Shown here in pieces: positions 21,478-31,874 of a DNA stretch of 64,000 nt (position 1 is the first letter of the stretch; each line of letters starts with the position of its first letter). Location of the stretch: assembly GCF_000004075.3 (NCBI RefSeq), contig NC_026658.2, forward strand, positions 806,001-870,000, read 5' to 3'. The stretch is from Cucumis sativus (Eukaryota; Streptophyta; Magnoliopsida; Cucurbitales; Cucurbitaceae). Under the pieces are notes generated by a model. That model made no database searches. It saw nothing but the letters and a program-made list of their open reading frames with translations, and had not been told where the DNA came from. A program made the translations under genes and the position numbers.

Positions 21478-24400
21478 TTCAGTTTTCACGGTGCTCCACC
21501 TCCGGCGACGAGAGTATTCTTCGGAGTTCTGAGGGTTTAAGCGTTAAATGGGCCTTAATGGTGAATTGGTTTGTGGGCTTCAACACACTTACTTTTTACT
21601 CCTTTTCCTTTTTTCTACCTAATTATATTAAATTTACTTTCACTTCGGTTATTCTAATATAAATATTGAGTTTGTGGAATATTTTTTTTGTATTTAATCA
21701 TTTGTTAAATTTTAAATTATTTTAAATTTATCATCTTAATAATTCTAATATGTTAGATTTAAAAAAATCTAAAAGTTTAGAATAATATATTTTTTTTAAT
21801 TTTAAAATAAAGATTCAACTAAAATTATAATTTTATTTAATTTATTGTTTTATAATTTGATATTTTAATTTCACTAGACTAATTTGAAAAAGATCAAAAT
21901 AAACTATTGTTTTAATCTTGAATTCATGAAAAATTAACATTTTTCTATCAAATTATATTGAAGAAACAAAAGTAATAATAAAGTCTGAATTTTAATTTTA
22001 TTTAACAAAAAAAATTGTTTCCAAGGTTGTAATCTATAAATTAAAAAAAAAAAAAATTAAGTCTTCTAGTTAAATTGATTAATAAAAAAATAAAAAACAA
22101 ACCATGACACATAAAATATATATTTAAATTTGTCCATGACTTATATTTGAGATCACATAGATAGGTCATTTATTTTAGTCTAGAAAAAGTAGAACACATT
22201 AATAAAAGAAAATGAAGGTAAAATTAATTTTAAACAAAGAAGAGAAAATAAGAGACAATTAAAAAGAATGATCTAATAATAATTATTAGAAAAAGAATGT
22301 CCAAAAGAATAAGAAAGTAGGAAAACAGAAAAATGCATTTGAAAATAATAGTGATTTAGAACCCAAACTCCAAAAGAATAAAGAAAGTAGAAAAATAGAA
22401 AAATGTATTTGAAAATTATTGTTGTGAATTGTTTATGAGTACAAGATAAGGAGTATTACAAGTCTCCTTATTAACTAATTTCTGTTATCATCAAATTATT
22501 ATAAAAAAGGACAGTAATGAAAGATTCAATCAACCAAAAATTTCCCCCTTAAATATTTACATCAGAGGGTTACCCCAAAATATGGCAGATTATTGCTGTA
22601 GTCTGCCTTTGAGCGTTTCCCTTTCACCTAATGACATTCAAATATAAAGGGAAAAAAGCTCAGAAAAGAACAGAATCTATGGCAAGGGAAACACAGGCAC
22701 CAAAATTCAGAAACGTCCTCCCTTCAAAGAAAATAGGATCCCAAGTGAAAAATAAGGAATCTAGCAACATTCAAGTCAGAGAACAAACGGCCACTGCTTA
22801 TGTATGTATGTGTTTTTCCACTCCATTCAACTTCATATGGTGTCTTTCTCTCTATCTCTCTCTCTCTCTCTTCTTGCTGTCTGCCTAGTTCCTTGGAGAT
22901 ATAGTCAAGACTAGAGATATCACCAAAGACAAATCAAGATGCTCGCCAAAATAAAAGCTTTTGCCGAGTTTTTCATCAAATGTCAGCCTATGAACAGCTG
23001 CAAGTAACATAACTTAATCAGAGAAGAATAAGAGGTGGAACTGAGTTCGGTGCTCGAAAACTCAAATACAGCCTCTCACCTTAAGAAACCTTGTCAAACC
23101 AACGGAGCAGACAAAATGAACCTTCCCCATTTTCCATAGACATCAGTTTTAGCCCATCGAAAGGGAAAACTTAACGTACATGCTACCATCTGTAAGTTGT
23201 ATCACATTTTATTATTCTCCACCAAATCCGAATGGTGGACACCAAGATGATAGATTCAGACACAGACGGAGCTTAAAACATTATTAATATGCATTGGTTT
23301 CTAGAAGTAAAAGGGCACTAAATTTATAATCAACATATACAGTGCATATACATGTATTTCACATTATTTCTGACAATCTACTTTTGTTTTCTTCGTCTTG
23401 CAGATTAAGTTTCTTGTCTATATACCAGATTGAAGTGTCATAATAAAACTTGTGTCGTGTTAAAATCAAGCTTTGCTGCTTTTCCAACAGGTATGAATTC
23501 AAAGCAAGGGTAAGAGCAAAATAAGCACAAATGATTCATACTAAAAGAATTCAACACCTATGTCTGAATAGGTCATTGCAAAGTATGATCTAATGCTTTC
23601 TGACCGATGTTTTAATTCTACAAAAGGAGTTGTTATACATACATATACATATGCTTGGAAATGATGTTCAGGAATGATAACAAACAAAATTTGAAATTAC
23701 CTATACAACATTAAAAAATATCCAATAGGAAAGGTTTTGCCCTTATGCCCATTGCCATTGCATTGAGAGCACCGATGCCAAAATGACCAAAGATTATTAG
23801 AACTTAGAAAGCCATCACAAAAGAAGTCCATGCATGCCTGATTTTATAACACAGCAGCAAAATCTATGCGATACCATAAACAGGGTAACAACAAAGAATC
23901 CACCTTCTAACAAAAGAATAAAACTATAACAAATTACATGTGCTGAGTGTTACCCTAACAAACGCATTGATAAAATACTTATATGCACTATTGCACTTCA
24001 TCAACAAAACTATGATCAAATGACCCTTGGGATTTTTTTTTTTTTGGCTGTATAATGCATTACATAAGCCCTACAAATGGCCTCTTGGGGTAAATATTAA
24101 AAATCAAATTGAATTCCAAAAGACAATGAATGAAAAGAAATAAGAACGTGTAAAAATATGTGTACAAATAGTTGGAATAGTAACAAATTGTATCGTAGAT
24201 AGAATGCTGTGTACTTAGGAATGCATTTGTGTTGCCCAAGTAGAGACTAGAGAGAGATTTGGACAGTAACTCACAGAGGGCATGGTAAATGTCAGCTGTT
24301 CCATTCAGAACTCTCATCTTGAGACAGACTTTATTGAATTACTGAGAGAAAGAGAAACCTTTTGAAAATGTAACCCCATGAAAAATCAGTGTCCAATTAG

Positions 24401-24494
24401 CTTTATACTTTACAAATAGAAGTAAAAGAAAGAATATGAGTTCCTTTTGAGCTTTCTGTTACATTTTATCTAGCACCATTCTACAAATCTCTTT
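21478..24494. other. Intergenic and possible transcribed noncoding region
   Basis: 21540-22540 is AT-rich with nothing recognised. 22560-24480 is less AT-rich and on the minus strand shows splice-like signals: a donor in CCCTCT/GTGAGTTA near 24270, an acceptor TTACAG near 23190, a donor CTTAAG/GTGAGAGG near 23080, and an acceptor ACTTGCAG near 23000. It lies directly 3' of the PPR gene ending at 24495, so it may be a spliced 3' UTR or a noncoding RNA. A CT microsatellite lies at about 22845-22870. Short reading frames here match no family I know. Confidence 0.45.
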
Positions 24495-25694
24495 TCAGCT
24501 ATTGGCCAGTGTGGTATTCAAAGCTTCCAACTGATTTTTAGAGAAAGGAGGTACCCTTTTCCTTGCCAATGCTAGGATCAATTGAGCCTTACCAGCCTCT
24601 CCCATCTTGTTGAGGCCCTTAAGTAATGAATGAATTGTATCAATGTTTGGAAACCAATTCTTGTTCATGGCATCTTTGCATATTGTGTGTGCAAGATTAA
24701 AATCCTCACTTTTGCACAGATAATGAATCATGGTTTGATAAATTTTGACATTCGGTTTATAACCACTCCCATGCAAAGCAGAATAAACCCTTTTGGCCAT
24801 ATCAAGCAACCCGGCTTGACAAAAACCTTTTATTACCAGATTGTAAGTAACCTCATCCGGTACAATCCCAATGTTCCTCATCATTTTCATCAATTTATTA
24901 GCATCCCACGCTCTTCTCCTCTCAATCAAATGTTGAATTCTCACATTGAAAGTAGTAAGATTGGGCAAACAACCCCTCAAAACCATTAGATTCCACAGAC
25001 CATTACTAATTTCAGATTGTCTATCCTTGTAAGAAGCCGAAATTAATGTCGTATAGGTAACCACATCTGGTTTTATTCCCAGTTTTTCCATCTCTAACAT
25101 GAGAAGATAAGCTCTATTTAAAAAACCGAAATCACAAAACGCCTTAACAAGAATGTTAACAGAAATAATATCCAACTCAATATCGAATTTTTCAGGAGCT
25201 TCACTTAAAAATGCCTCAAGGGCTCCTAAATCACGGCTCTTCATCAAAACCTTAAGCACAGCATTAAAAGACTTAACAGTCCTAAGGCACCCATATAAGT
25301 GCATATCATAAAAAGTGTCAAGGGCATGCTTGATCATCTCAGCCTTACCATATAGCATTATGATCCTTATAATGAATCCTTCACGGCGTCCCTGTGGAAG
25401 TGTCTTCTGATGTTCAAGTAAATGCTCAATGTAATCAAAGCGACGAGCTCCAGCCAGTCGAGACACAGTGTCTTCGAAAGCAAATCGATTCTCAATCACA
25501 AGCCGATTGTGCGCATTTGCTTTAAAGAGATGGAACAGCTTTTCGGGGTCTCGTTCTGCTTTAAGCTTCACAAGGGCAGGTTCCTCGAGAGATTTTGAGT
25601 TCTGAACGTGATTCAATACAGCCGCAGTGGTGTCTGTAGATGGAATGACGGTAGCAGCATGGCAGAATCTGCGAATGGGTCGCAGAGAGAGCAT
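24495..25694 (-). CDS. Pentatricopeptide repeat protein, mitochondrial (At1g80150-like)
   Basis: A single-exon gene of 399 aa. The Arg-rich, Asp/Glu-free start 'MLSLRPIRRFCHAATV' suggests mitochondrial import. From about residue 90 to 380 run P-class PPR motifs of about 35 residues, recognisable by 'VKSFNAVLKVLMKSRDLG', 'PDVVTYTTLISASYKD', 'PDEVTYNLVIKGFCQAG' and 'PNVKIYQTMIHYLCKSE'. There is no E, DYW or SMR domain, so it should bind organelle RNA for stability, splicing or translation and not carry out editing chemistry. Length and sequence resemble Arabidopsis At1g80150. Its start codon lies inside a ~200-bp segment that recurs upstream of the PPR gene at 31875-33464. Confidence 0.92.
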   Translation of the reverse strand: MLSLRPIRRFCHAATVIPSTDTTAAVLNHVQNSKSLEEPALVKLKAERDPEKLFHLFKANAHNRLVIENRFAFEDTVSRLAGARRFDYIEHLLEHQKTLPQGRREGFIIRIIMLYGKAEMIKHALDTFYDMHLYGCLRTVKSFNAVLKVLMKSRDLGALEAFLSEAPEKFDIELDIISVNILVKAFCDFGFLNRAYLLMLEMEKLGIKPDVVTYTTLISASYKDRQSEISNGLWNLMVLRGCLPNLTTFNVRIQHLIERRRAWDANKLMKMMRNIGIVPDEVTYNLVIKGFCQAGLLDMAKRVYSALHGSGYKPNVKIYQTMIHYLCKSEDFNLAHTICKDAMNKNWFPNIDTIHSLLKGLNKMGEAGKAQLILALARKRVPPFSKNQLEALNTTLANS

Positions 25695-26085
25695 GTTCTA
25701 GGCGTCTCCTCAGGAAGAAGAAACATACCCATCCATCAAAACCAAGATCTAAGTCATGTCCTTGAGAAAAATAGGCAGTGCCCCCAATTACAAACTGAAA
25801 AACTAAGAAGCAGCTGCTAATCCAAGAACGAAGCAGTGATTTTTTAACAAATTGAAACACACCCAGAAGCGAAATCAGATAAAAACAAACTCGAAGAACA
25901 GCAATGTGAGCATAAACAGCGATAACGTGAAGAACGGCGGTGCAATAATCCAGAAAATAAATAACAGAGACAATAATAAGATTAGTTGAAAAGAAAGGCG
26001 ATTCAGAGAAAGAAGTGAGATTGGAGTCTGAAGAACGGAAGAACTAAGGAAAGGGCTGGAAGCGGAGGAAAGGGTTGAAATTGGA
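25681..26085 (-). repeat. Duplicated PPR leader/promoter segment, copy A
   Basis: Positions 25681-25880 match 33552-33752 at roughly three quarters identity by eye, in the same orientation to the downstream PPR gene. Shared blocks include AGCATGTTCT, AGGAAGAAG, TTGAGAAAAATAG, ACAAACTG, and ACAAATTGAAACACACCCAG. A second short block (about 26050-26085, GGAGGAAAGG then TGAAATT) matches 33765-33795, implying a ~170-bp indel between copies. It holds the 5' UTR and start codon of the minus-strand PPR gene. Confidence 0.75.
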
Positions 26086-27418
26086 GAGAGTGGGATATTG
26101 GTTGTGGGCTCCGTTTTCTGGTGGAGGTTTTTGGGGTTTAGGTTTTGTTAATGCAAATTGCCATTGTCTTTCAACTCAAAATTATAGAGATGAAGGTCCA
26201 TCATAAGCTCTGTACGCCGCTCAAATAGGTAGCGGATATTAATGGTTATTAATCCATCAAAATTAATAGAGACTCAAAATTAACCAAATATCAATCGCAA
26301 AACCAAAACTCATAAATTTCAATAACAAAATCGTGCTAAAACACATCTTTTCTCTCAAATTCATTCATTTCATCTTATACGTTCATTTTTCTTTTCTACC
26401 ATATCAAACGGTTAAAATTGTACTAATGACGAAAAATGGTAAAAATTGTACTTTCGACTTCGTCGTTGATAATATAAATTGTATGCCATTTGAATTATGC
26501 TTGTGTTTGACATATTATATAAATATTTACAATTTATTAAATGCATAAAAGATTTCTTTAACAATGATCTAGGGAAACCTTGCAACTAGGGTCGACTTGA
26601 TCACATGAAGGTTGAGATTAACTGTGGGCAAGGTTGATGAGAAGGTTATTTGGGTTTGGTACAATTAACTCATCTCTTCCCTTTCTTTAATGGGTCCTAT
26701 GGTGTGTTTTAGGACTCAAATTTCAACATTTTGTTGCCAAAATAGTTCTATCCTTCTAATCCAAAATCATTTTTATATAACTATTCTCCGTTTCGTCATG
26801 TTTTATAAACATAAAAAAACCAAATGATAGACTTAGGAGGGCTCAACATTTTGAATAGACATCTCTACATACAACCAATGTTTGAATATTGATATCATGG
26901 AAGTATATCAAGATCTTGATTCTATGAAAATATCAATGAAAATTTTGAAAAATTTATAGAAATGGATGAAAATGGTTAATAAAATTCTCGTACCATTTTC
27001 GATTATAATTTCTACGTAGTAAGAAGATATTTAGATGTCTATAATAAATGTATGCATAAATGTTGATGTATGCATAAATGTTGATGTATGCATAAATGTT
27101 GATGCTAGCACATAAATTTAGGGGGGAAATAGACAAATGATTACAAATAATATAAATCTTAGGAAGTAAAAGAAAAAAGAACTCACATCATTACAAAATT
27201 GAAGAACTTGAACTTAAAAAATATCAAAGAGTTTGAAAATAGAGATCAACTAAAATCTGCTTAAAGATTTTTGAAGTTGTTTACTACATTACGTTTCATT
27301 TCTTTTCAATGCGATGTTCAATTACATAGAACTCTTCCACAGAAAGTGAATTTTTGAATTTTGAACAGACTGCAGGAGTGTTGTTCCGCCTAGCCTTTGA
27401 GTCATCTATTCCTCCTAC
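26086..27418. other. Divergent intergenic region between two PPR genes
   Basis: The minus-strand PPR (start 25694) and plus-strand PPR (start 27419) diverge here. The region is AT-rich and includes the 18-bp triple repeat at 27050-27103. No extra gene was recognised. Confidence 0.6.
27050..27103. repeat. Perfect 18-bp tandem repeat, three copies
   Basis: GTATGCATAAATGTTGAT is repeated exactly three times (27050-27067, 27068-27085, 27086-27103), about 320 bp upstream of a PPR start codon. Confidence 0.95.
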
Positions 27419-29923
27419 ATGTCTAAAACCCTTCTCTCTCGTATCAATCCCCTCCGCAACTGCAAACCGAAATCATCTCCCCCCTTCTCCATCCCTTTCA
27501 GAGGCGAAATCAAGAGGCTTGTTAATGACACCATTCAAATTCTCAAGTCCCACGAGAAATGGGAGCAATCCCTTCAAACCCATTTCACTGAATCCGATAT
27601 ACCCATCATAGACGTTACCCATTTCGTTTTAGACCGAATTAATGATGTAGAACTGGGTTTGAAGTTCTTTGATTGGGCGTCAAAGAATTCCCTCTCCGGT
27701 TCTTTAAATGGGACTTCCTACTCTTCGCTGTTAAAGCTACTATCGAGGTTTAGAGTGTTTCCGGAGATTGAGTTCACACTCGAAGAAATGAAAACTAAAG
27801 AAACCATCCCGACCCGTGAAGCGTTAAGTGATGTACTATGCGCATATGCGGATGTTGGGTTGGTTGATAAAGCTCTTGAGGTTTATCATGGCGTCGTCAA
27901 GTTGCACAACAGTCTTCCAAGTACGTATGCTTGCAATTCCTTGCTTAATTTGCTCGTTAAACACCGTAGGATTGAAACTGCACACCAACTGTATGATGAA
28001 ATGATTGATAGAGATAATGGGGATGACATTTGTGTGGATAATTATACCACTTCTATCATGGTGAAGGGCTTATGTTTGAAAGGTAGAATTGAGGATGGTA
28101 TAAAGCTGATTGAATCTAGATGGGGGAAAGGATGTGTACCCAACATTGTGTTTTACAATACACTCATTGATGGATATTGCAAGAAAGGTGAGGTTGAAAG
28201 TGCGTATAAACTTTTTAAGAAATTGAAGATGAAAGGATTTATTCCTACGTTACAAACTTTTGGTTCTTTGGTAAATGGTTTTTGCAAGATGGGAATGTTT
28301 GAAGCTATTGATCTTCTTTTGTTGGAAATGAAAGACAGGGGCTTGAGTGTAAATGTTCAGATGTATAATAACATTATTGATGCTCGATATAAGCTCGGTT
28401 TTGATATTAAAGCAAAGGATACACTTAAAGAAATGTCTGAGAATTGCTGTGAACCAGATCTTGTGACTTATAATACTCTAATAAACCATTTCTGTAGCAG
28501 GGGGGAGGTCGAGGAAGCTGAGAAGCTCTTGGAACAAACAATAAGAAGAGGATTGGCACCGAATAAGCTCACTTATACCCCTCTTGTTCATGGGTACTGT
28601 AAACAAGGGGAATATACTAAGGCCACAGATTATCTTATTGAGATGTCAACAAGTGGGCTTGAAGTTGATATGATTTCGTATGGAGCTTTAATCCATGGAC
28701 TTGTTGTTGCAGGGGAAGTCGATACTGCATTGACAATCCGCGACAGAATGATGAACCGAGGAATCTTGCCTGATGCGAATATCTACAATGTTTTGATGAA
28801 TGGACTTTTCAAGAAAGGGAAACTTTCCATGGCAAAGGTGATGCTTACTGAGATGCTTGACCAAAATATAGCTCCTGATGCATTTGTTTATGCTACTTTA
28901 GTGGATGGGTTCATTAGGCATGGCAACCTTGATGAGGCCAAGAAACTCTTTCAGCTCATTATTGAAAAGGGTCTAGACCCCGGTGTTGTTGGATATAATG
29001 TCATGATCAAAGGTTTCTCAAAATCTGGGATGATGGACAATGCAATTTTATGCATTGATAAAATGCGGCGTGCACATCATGTTCCTGACATATTTACTTT
29101 CTCCACCATAATTGACGGATACGTAAAACAACACAACATGAATGCTGTGCTGAAGATCTTTGGACTGATGGTGAAGCAGAACTGCAAGCCTAACGTTGTT
29201 ACTTACACCTCTTTGATCAATGGATATTGCCGCAAAGGGGAAACTAAGATGGCTGAAAAACTTTTTAGCATGATGCGATCTCATGGGTTGAAGCCTAGTG
29301 TTGTGACATACAGTATACTTATAGGAAGCTTTTGCAAAGAAGCTAAGCTTGGAAAAGCTGTGTCATATTTTGAGCTAATGTTGATTAACAAATGCACTCC
29401 TAATGATGCTGCATTTCATTATCTAGTCAATGGGTTTACAAATACAAAAGCTACTGCAGTTTCAAGAGAACCAAATAATCTTCATGAAAATTCCAGATCG
29501 ATGTTTGAGGACTTCTTTTCGAGAATGATAGGTGATGGATGGACGCAAAAGGCTGCTGCTTACAATTGTATTCTCATTTGCCTTTGTCAGCAAAGAATGG
29601 TTAAAACTGCCTTGCAATTGCGCAATAAAATGCTGGCTTTTGGACTTTGTTCTGATGCTGTTTCTTTTGTTGCATTGATACATGGCATTTGCTTGGAAGG
29701 AAACTCAAAAGAGTGGAGGAACATGATTTCTTGTGATTTGAATGAAGGAGAACTTCAAATTGCCTTGAAATACTCACTTGAACTAGACAAGTTCATACCT
29801 GAGGGAGGTATTTCTGAGGCTTCAGGCATTTTGCAGGCTATGATTAAGGGTTACGTGTCTCCTAATCAGGATTTGAACAATTTGAAGGAGCCAAATATGG
29901 AGAATGGTAAGGAACTGAGATAG
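27419..29923 (+). CDS. Pentatricopeptide repeat protein (At1g52620-like)
   Basis: A single-exon gene of 834 aa, near the length of Arabidopsis At1g52620. The first ~40 residues are basic and Ser/Pro-rich, as in an organelle presequence. A long P-class PPR array covers about residues 130-760, with perhaps 16-18 repeats. Examples are 'PNIVFYNTLIDGYCKKG', 'PDLVTYNTLINHFCSRG', 'PNKLTYTPLVHGYCKQG', 'PDAFVYATLVDGFIRHG' and 'PNVVTYTSLINGYCRKG'. There is no editing domain. Such proteins bind specific organelle transcripts; the target could in principle be predicted from repeat positions 5 and 35. The C-terminal 60 residues are non-repeat and hydrophilic. The ATG at 27419 is the first in frame. Confidence 0.93.
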   Translation: MSKTLLSRINPLRNCKPKSSPPFSIPFRGEIKRLVNDTIQILKSHEKWEQSLQTHFTESDIPIIDVTHFVLDRINDVELGLKFFDWASKNSLSGSLNGTSYSSLLKLLSRFRVFPEIEFTLEEMKTKETIPTREALSDVLCAYADVGLVDKALEVYHGVVKLHNSLPSTYACNSLLNLLVKHRRIETAHQLYDEMIDRDNGDDICVDNYTTSIMVKGLCLKGRIEDGIKLIESRWGKGCVPNIVFYNTLIDGYCKKGEVESAYKLFKKLKMKGFIPTLQTFGSLVNGFCKMGMFEAIDLLLLEMKDRGLSVNVQMYNNIIDARYKLGFDIKAKDTLKEMSENCCEPDLVTYNTLINHFCSRGEVEEAEKLLEQTIRRGLAPNKLTYTPLVHGYCKQGEYTKATDYLIEMSTSGLEVDMISYGALIHGLVVAGEVDTALTIRDRMMNRGILPDANIYNVLMNGLFKKGKLSMAKVMLTEMLDQNIAPDAFVYATLVDGFIRHGNLDEAKKLFQLIIEKGLDPGVVGYNVMIKGFSKSGMMDNAILCIDKMRRAHHVPDIFTFSTIIDGYVKQHNMNAVLKIFGLMVKQNCKPNVVTYTSLINGYCRKGETKMAEKLFSMMRSHGLKPSVVTYSILIGSFCKEAKLGKAVSYFELMLINKCTPNDAAFHYLVNGFTNTKATAVSREPNNLHENSRSMFEDFFSRMIGDGWTQKAAAYNCILICLCQQRMVKTALQLRNKMLAFGLCSDAVSFVALIHGICLEGNSKEWRNMISCDLNEGELQIALKYSLELDKFIPEGGISEASGILQAMIKGYVSPNQDLNNLKEPNMENGKELR

Positions 29924-31014
29924 CTCAACCTGTACAACTAAAAGAAATTTGAACTAATTTATGCTGGCCCTATCGTGAGTTGGGTTTCAGCAGTGACGTA
30001 GCTCAGATAGTTAGATGGCAGCAGTCAGGCCATTTTCACATCCTGGCTTATAGGTATTGGCAAACAAAAGCTAGGGAGCCCAGGCATGACATTGGATTGA
30101 GCATTTCTAGGTTTTATGTTGGATTCTATGTTGTATACCAAATGAGAAAATTTTATTTAAAAGTTGTGAATACAAGTAGATAAGTACTTTATTTACAGTT
30201 GAAAAGCAAACTAATCATAGGCCTAATTAATAAAAAACTAATACTAATCCTAATAAATTAAGGATTTGATCCTAATACCCTAATTCCTACTACAATATTC
30301 TATCCCTAGAAAAATTATTCTCGACTTTTAAAATAAAAATGAAGGTAAAAATAAGAATGTAAATCACTTGAACAGAAACAAGTCTGAAAAACAAATTTCA
30401 ACGTCCAAGTTTCACGAGTCGAGCCAAGATTTGCCTTTTTAAACGGTATGAATCTTTTATAGCAAATCACCATGTATTACCAAATCACCATGTATCTATC
30501 GAAGTATGTGGTAAAATATATGCAGACTCCTCAAGGAATGGAGAAAAACGGTTTTGATATAACTTTGATCTTGGTTGGTCTGGAACGATTCTTGGTAAAT
30601 CTTGCAAATTTTTTTGCCACCATAGGTGTTGATTCTCTTGTCTTTTGGTAATTGTGGTCTGGCTTATTTTTGCTCTATTCTCTTCAACCAAACGAATCTT
30701 CTTTTTCCCTTTTTCATTGGTGTTTATTTTCGATCACCTTTGTCTTGTTGACAATTTCGCTTAAGTAAACAAATGTAATTTTGCGTGGGTTTCTCAAATT
30801 TTCCTCCAAATTAGGTTGCACCCTTCCCATTTTGAAAATAGTTTTACTTTTTTTTCTTCTTTCAAAATGAGCTATTCCTTGAACATTTTTACCTTTTTTA
30901 CTCTGCTCATCTTCTTCATTTTTTGTTTATTGTGTTGTCAAATTAAGATTGCTGTCTAGCCATTTGTAGATTCTTCATGGAAAATCATTCAATGTTTCAG
31001 GACCAGCTGCAACT
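29924..31014. other. Intergenic region downstream of the PPR gene
   Basis: The first ~250 bases probably form the PPR 3' UTR. Short reading frames at 29980-30183 and 30485-30691 show no known domain. The right half is T-rich and leads into the retroelement fossil at 31015. Confidence 0.5.
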
Positions 31015-31600
31015 TTCAACTTAAACTCGAGGACGAGTTTTATCCTCGGGGAGGGAAATTGATGTAATTAATTTTATTTAGTCTTCTTAATCGTTAAGAC
31101 TTAGTTTTCTAATTACTTTTCAGTTCTCTAATTTTCTTAGTTTAATTTCCTTTTCAATTCCCTAATTGTCTTAGTTAAGGATTTAGTTTCCTTTTTAGTT
31201 TTAGGTTAAACCTATAAAATTAGGCTATAAAGAGATCGTAATTTTTTAAAAGAAACAAATTTTCTCAGATTTGATTTGAGTTGCATCATTCTACATTGTT
31301 TAGACGCAAAAGTTTCACTCTGTAGTGATTTTGGTGGGTCATATCAGTTGCAAGGCTGTTTCTAACGTATGTAACTCAGATTACAGGGAAGTAAATCTCA
31401 TTTGAGTGAATGGAAGATGACAGATTGAGTCTGTTGACTGCTTTGCTAGGAGGTTGCTATCTGCTCAAAATCCAGATCGTAGAGTTTCGGAAGGTGGAAA
31501 CCAAGGAGAATTCTTCTCTGTTGACTGATTTTCAATTACCCTTCTGGATTTTCAAGCAAAGATAGATTTTTTAGTCCCTTCCTCTCTCCAAATAGAAACG
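31015..31600 (+). mobile_element. Ty3/Gypsy LTR retrotransposon fossil: 3' tail and part of the LTR
   Basis: The sequence CTCGAGGACGAGTTT is followed by a purine tract GGGGAGGGAAA and then TGATGTAATT. This is the usual junction of the 3' noncoding tail, polypurine tract and 3' LTR start (about 31060) of plant Ty3/Gypsy elements. A TATA-like CTATAAAGAG lies near 31222. No gag or pol was recognised upstream and the right end is unclear. It is a broken, internally deleted remnant, apparently old. Confidence 0.5.
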
Positions 31601-31874
31601 TTCTTCATAAAAGGGACGAAACAAATATTTATTCATTGTATTTTAAAAGGAGTTTGTTGTACAGTCCTGGAACCCCCCACTCCTGGTGTTACACCAGAAC
31701 GAGTAAAAACTTTGGTCTATTGGGTAAGAAGTGTTAAAAGAAACGGCTAGTATATTAGCACAAAACTATGGCAAGTCAAGAAAACATAAAGTTGCTCTGG
31801 CCTTATGAGAAACCGAATCACAAATAAATTACAAAAAGCCCGTACTTGGATGATTGGTGCAATTTAATCTTTCT
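31601..31874. other. 3' flank of the minus-strand PPR gene
   Basis: Likely holds the 3' UTR of the PPR gene ending at 31875. Nothing else was recognised. Confidence 0.5.

Noticed and set aside
30485-30691. 68-codon minus-strand frame thought to be a gag remnant
   Set aside because: No zinc knuckle or other gag hallmark could be seen; too short to assign.
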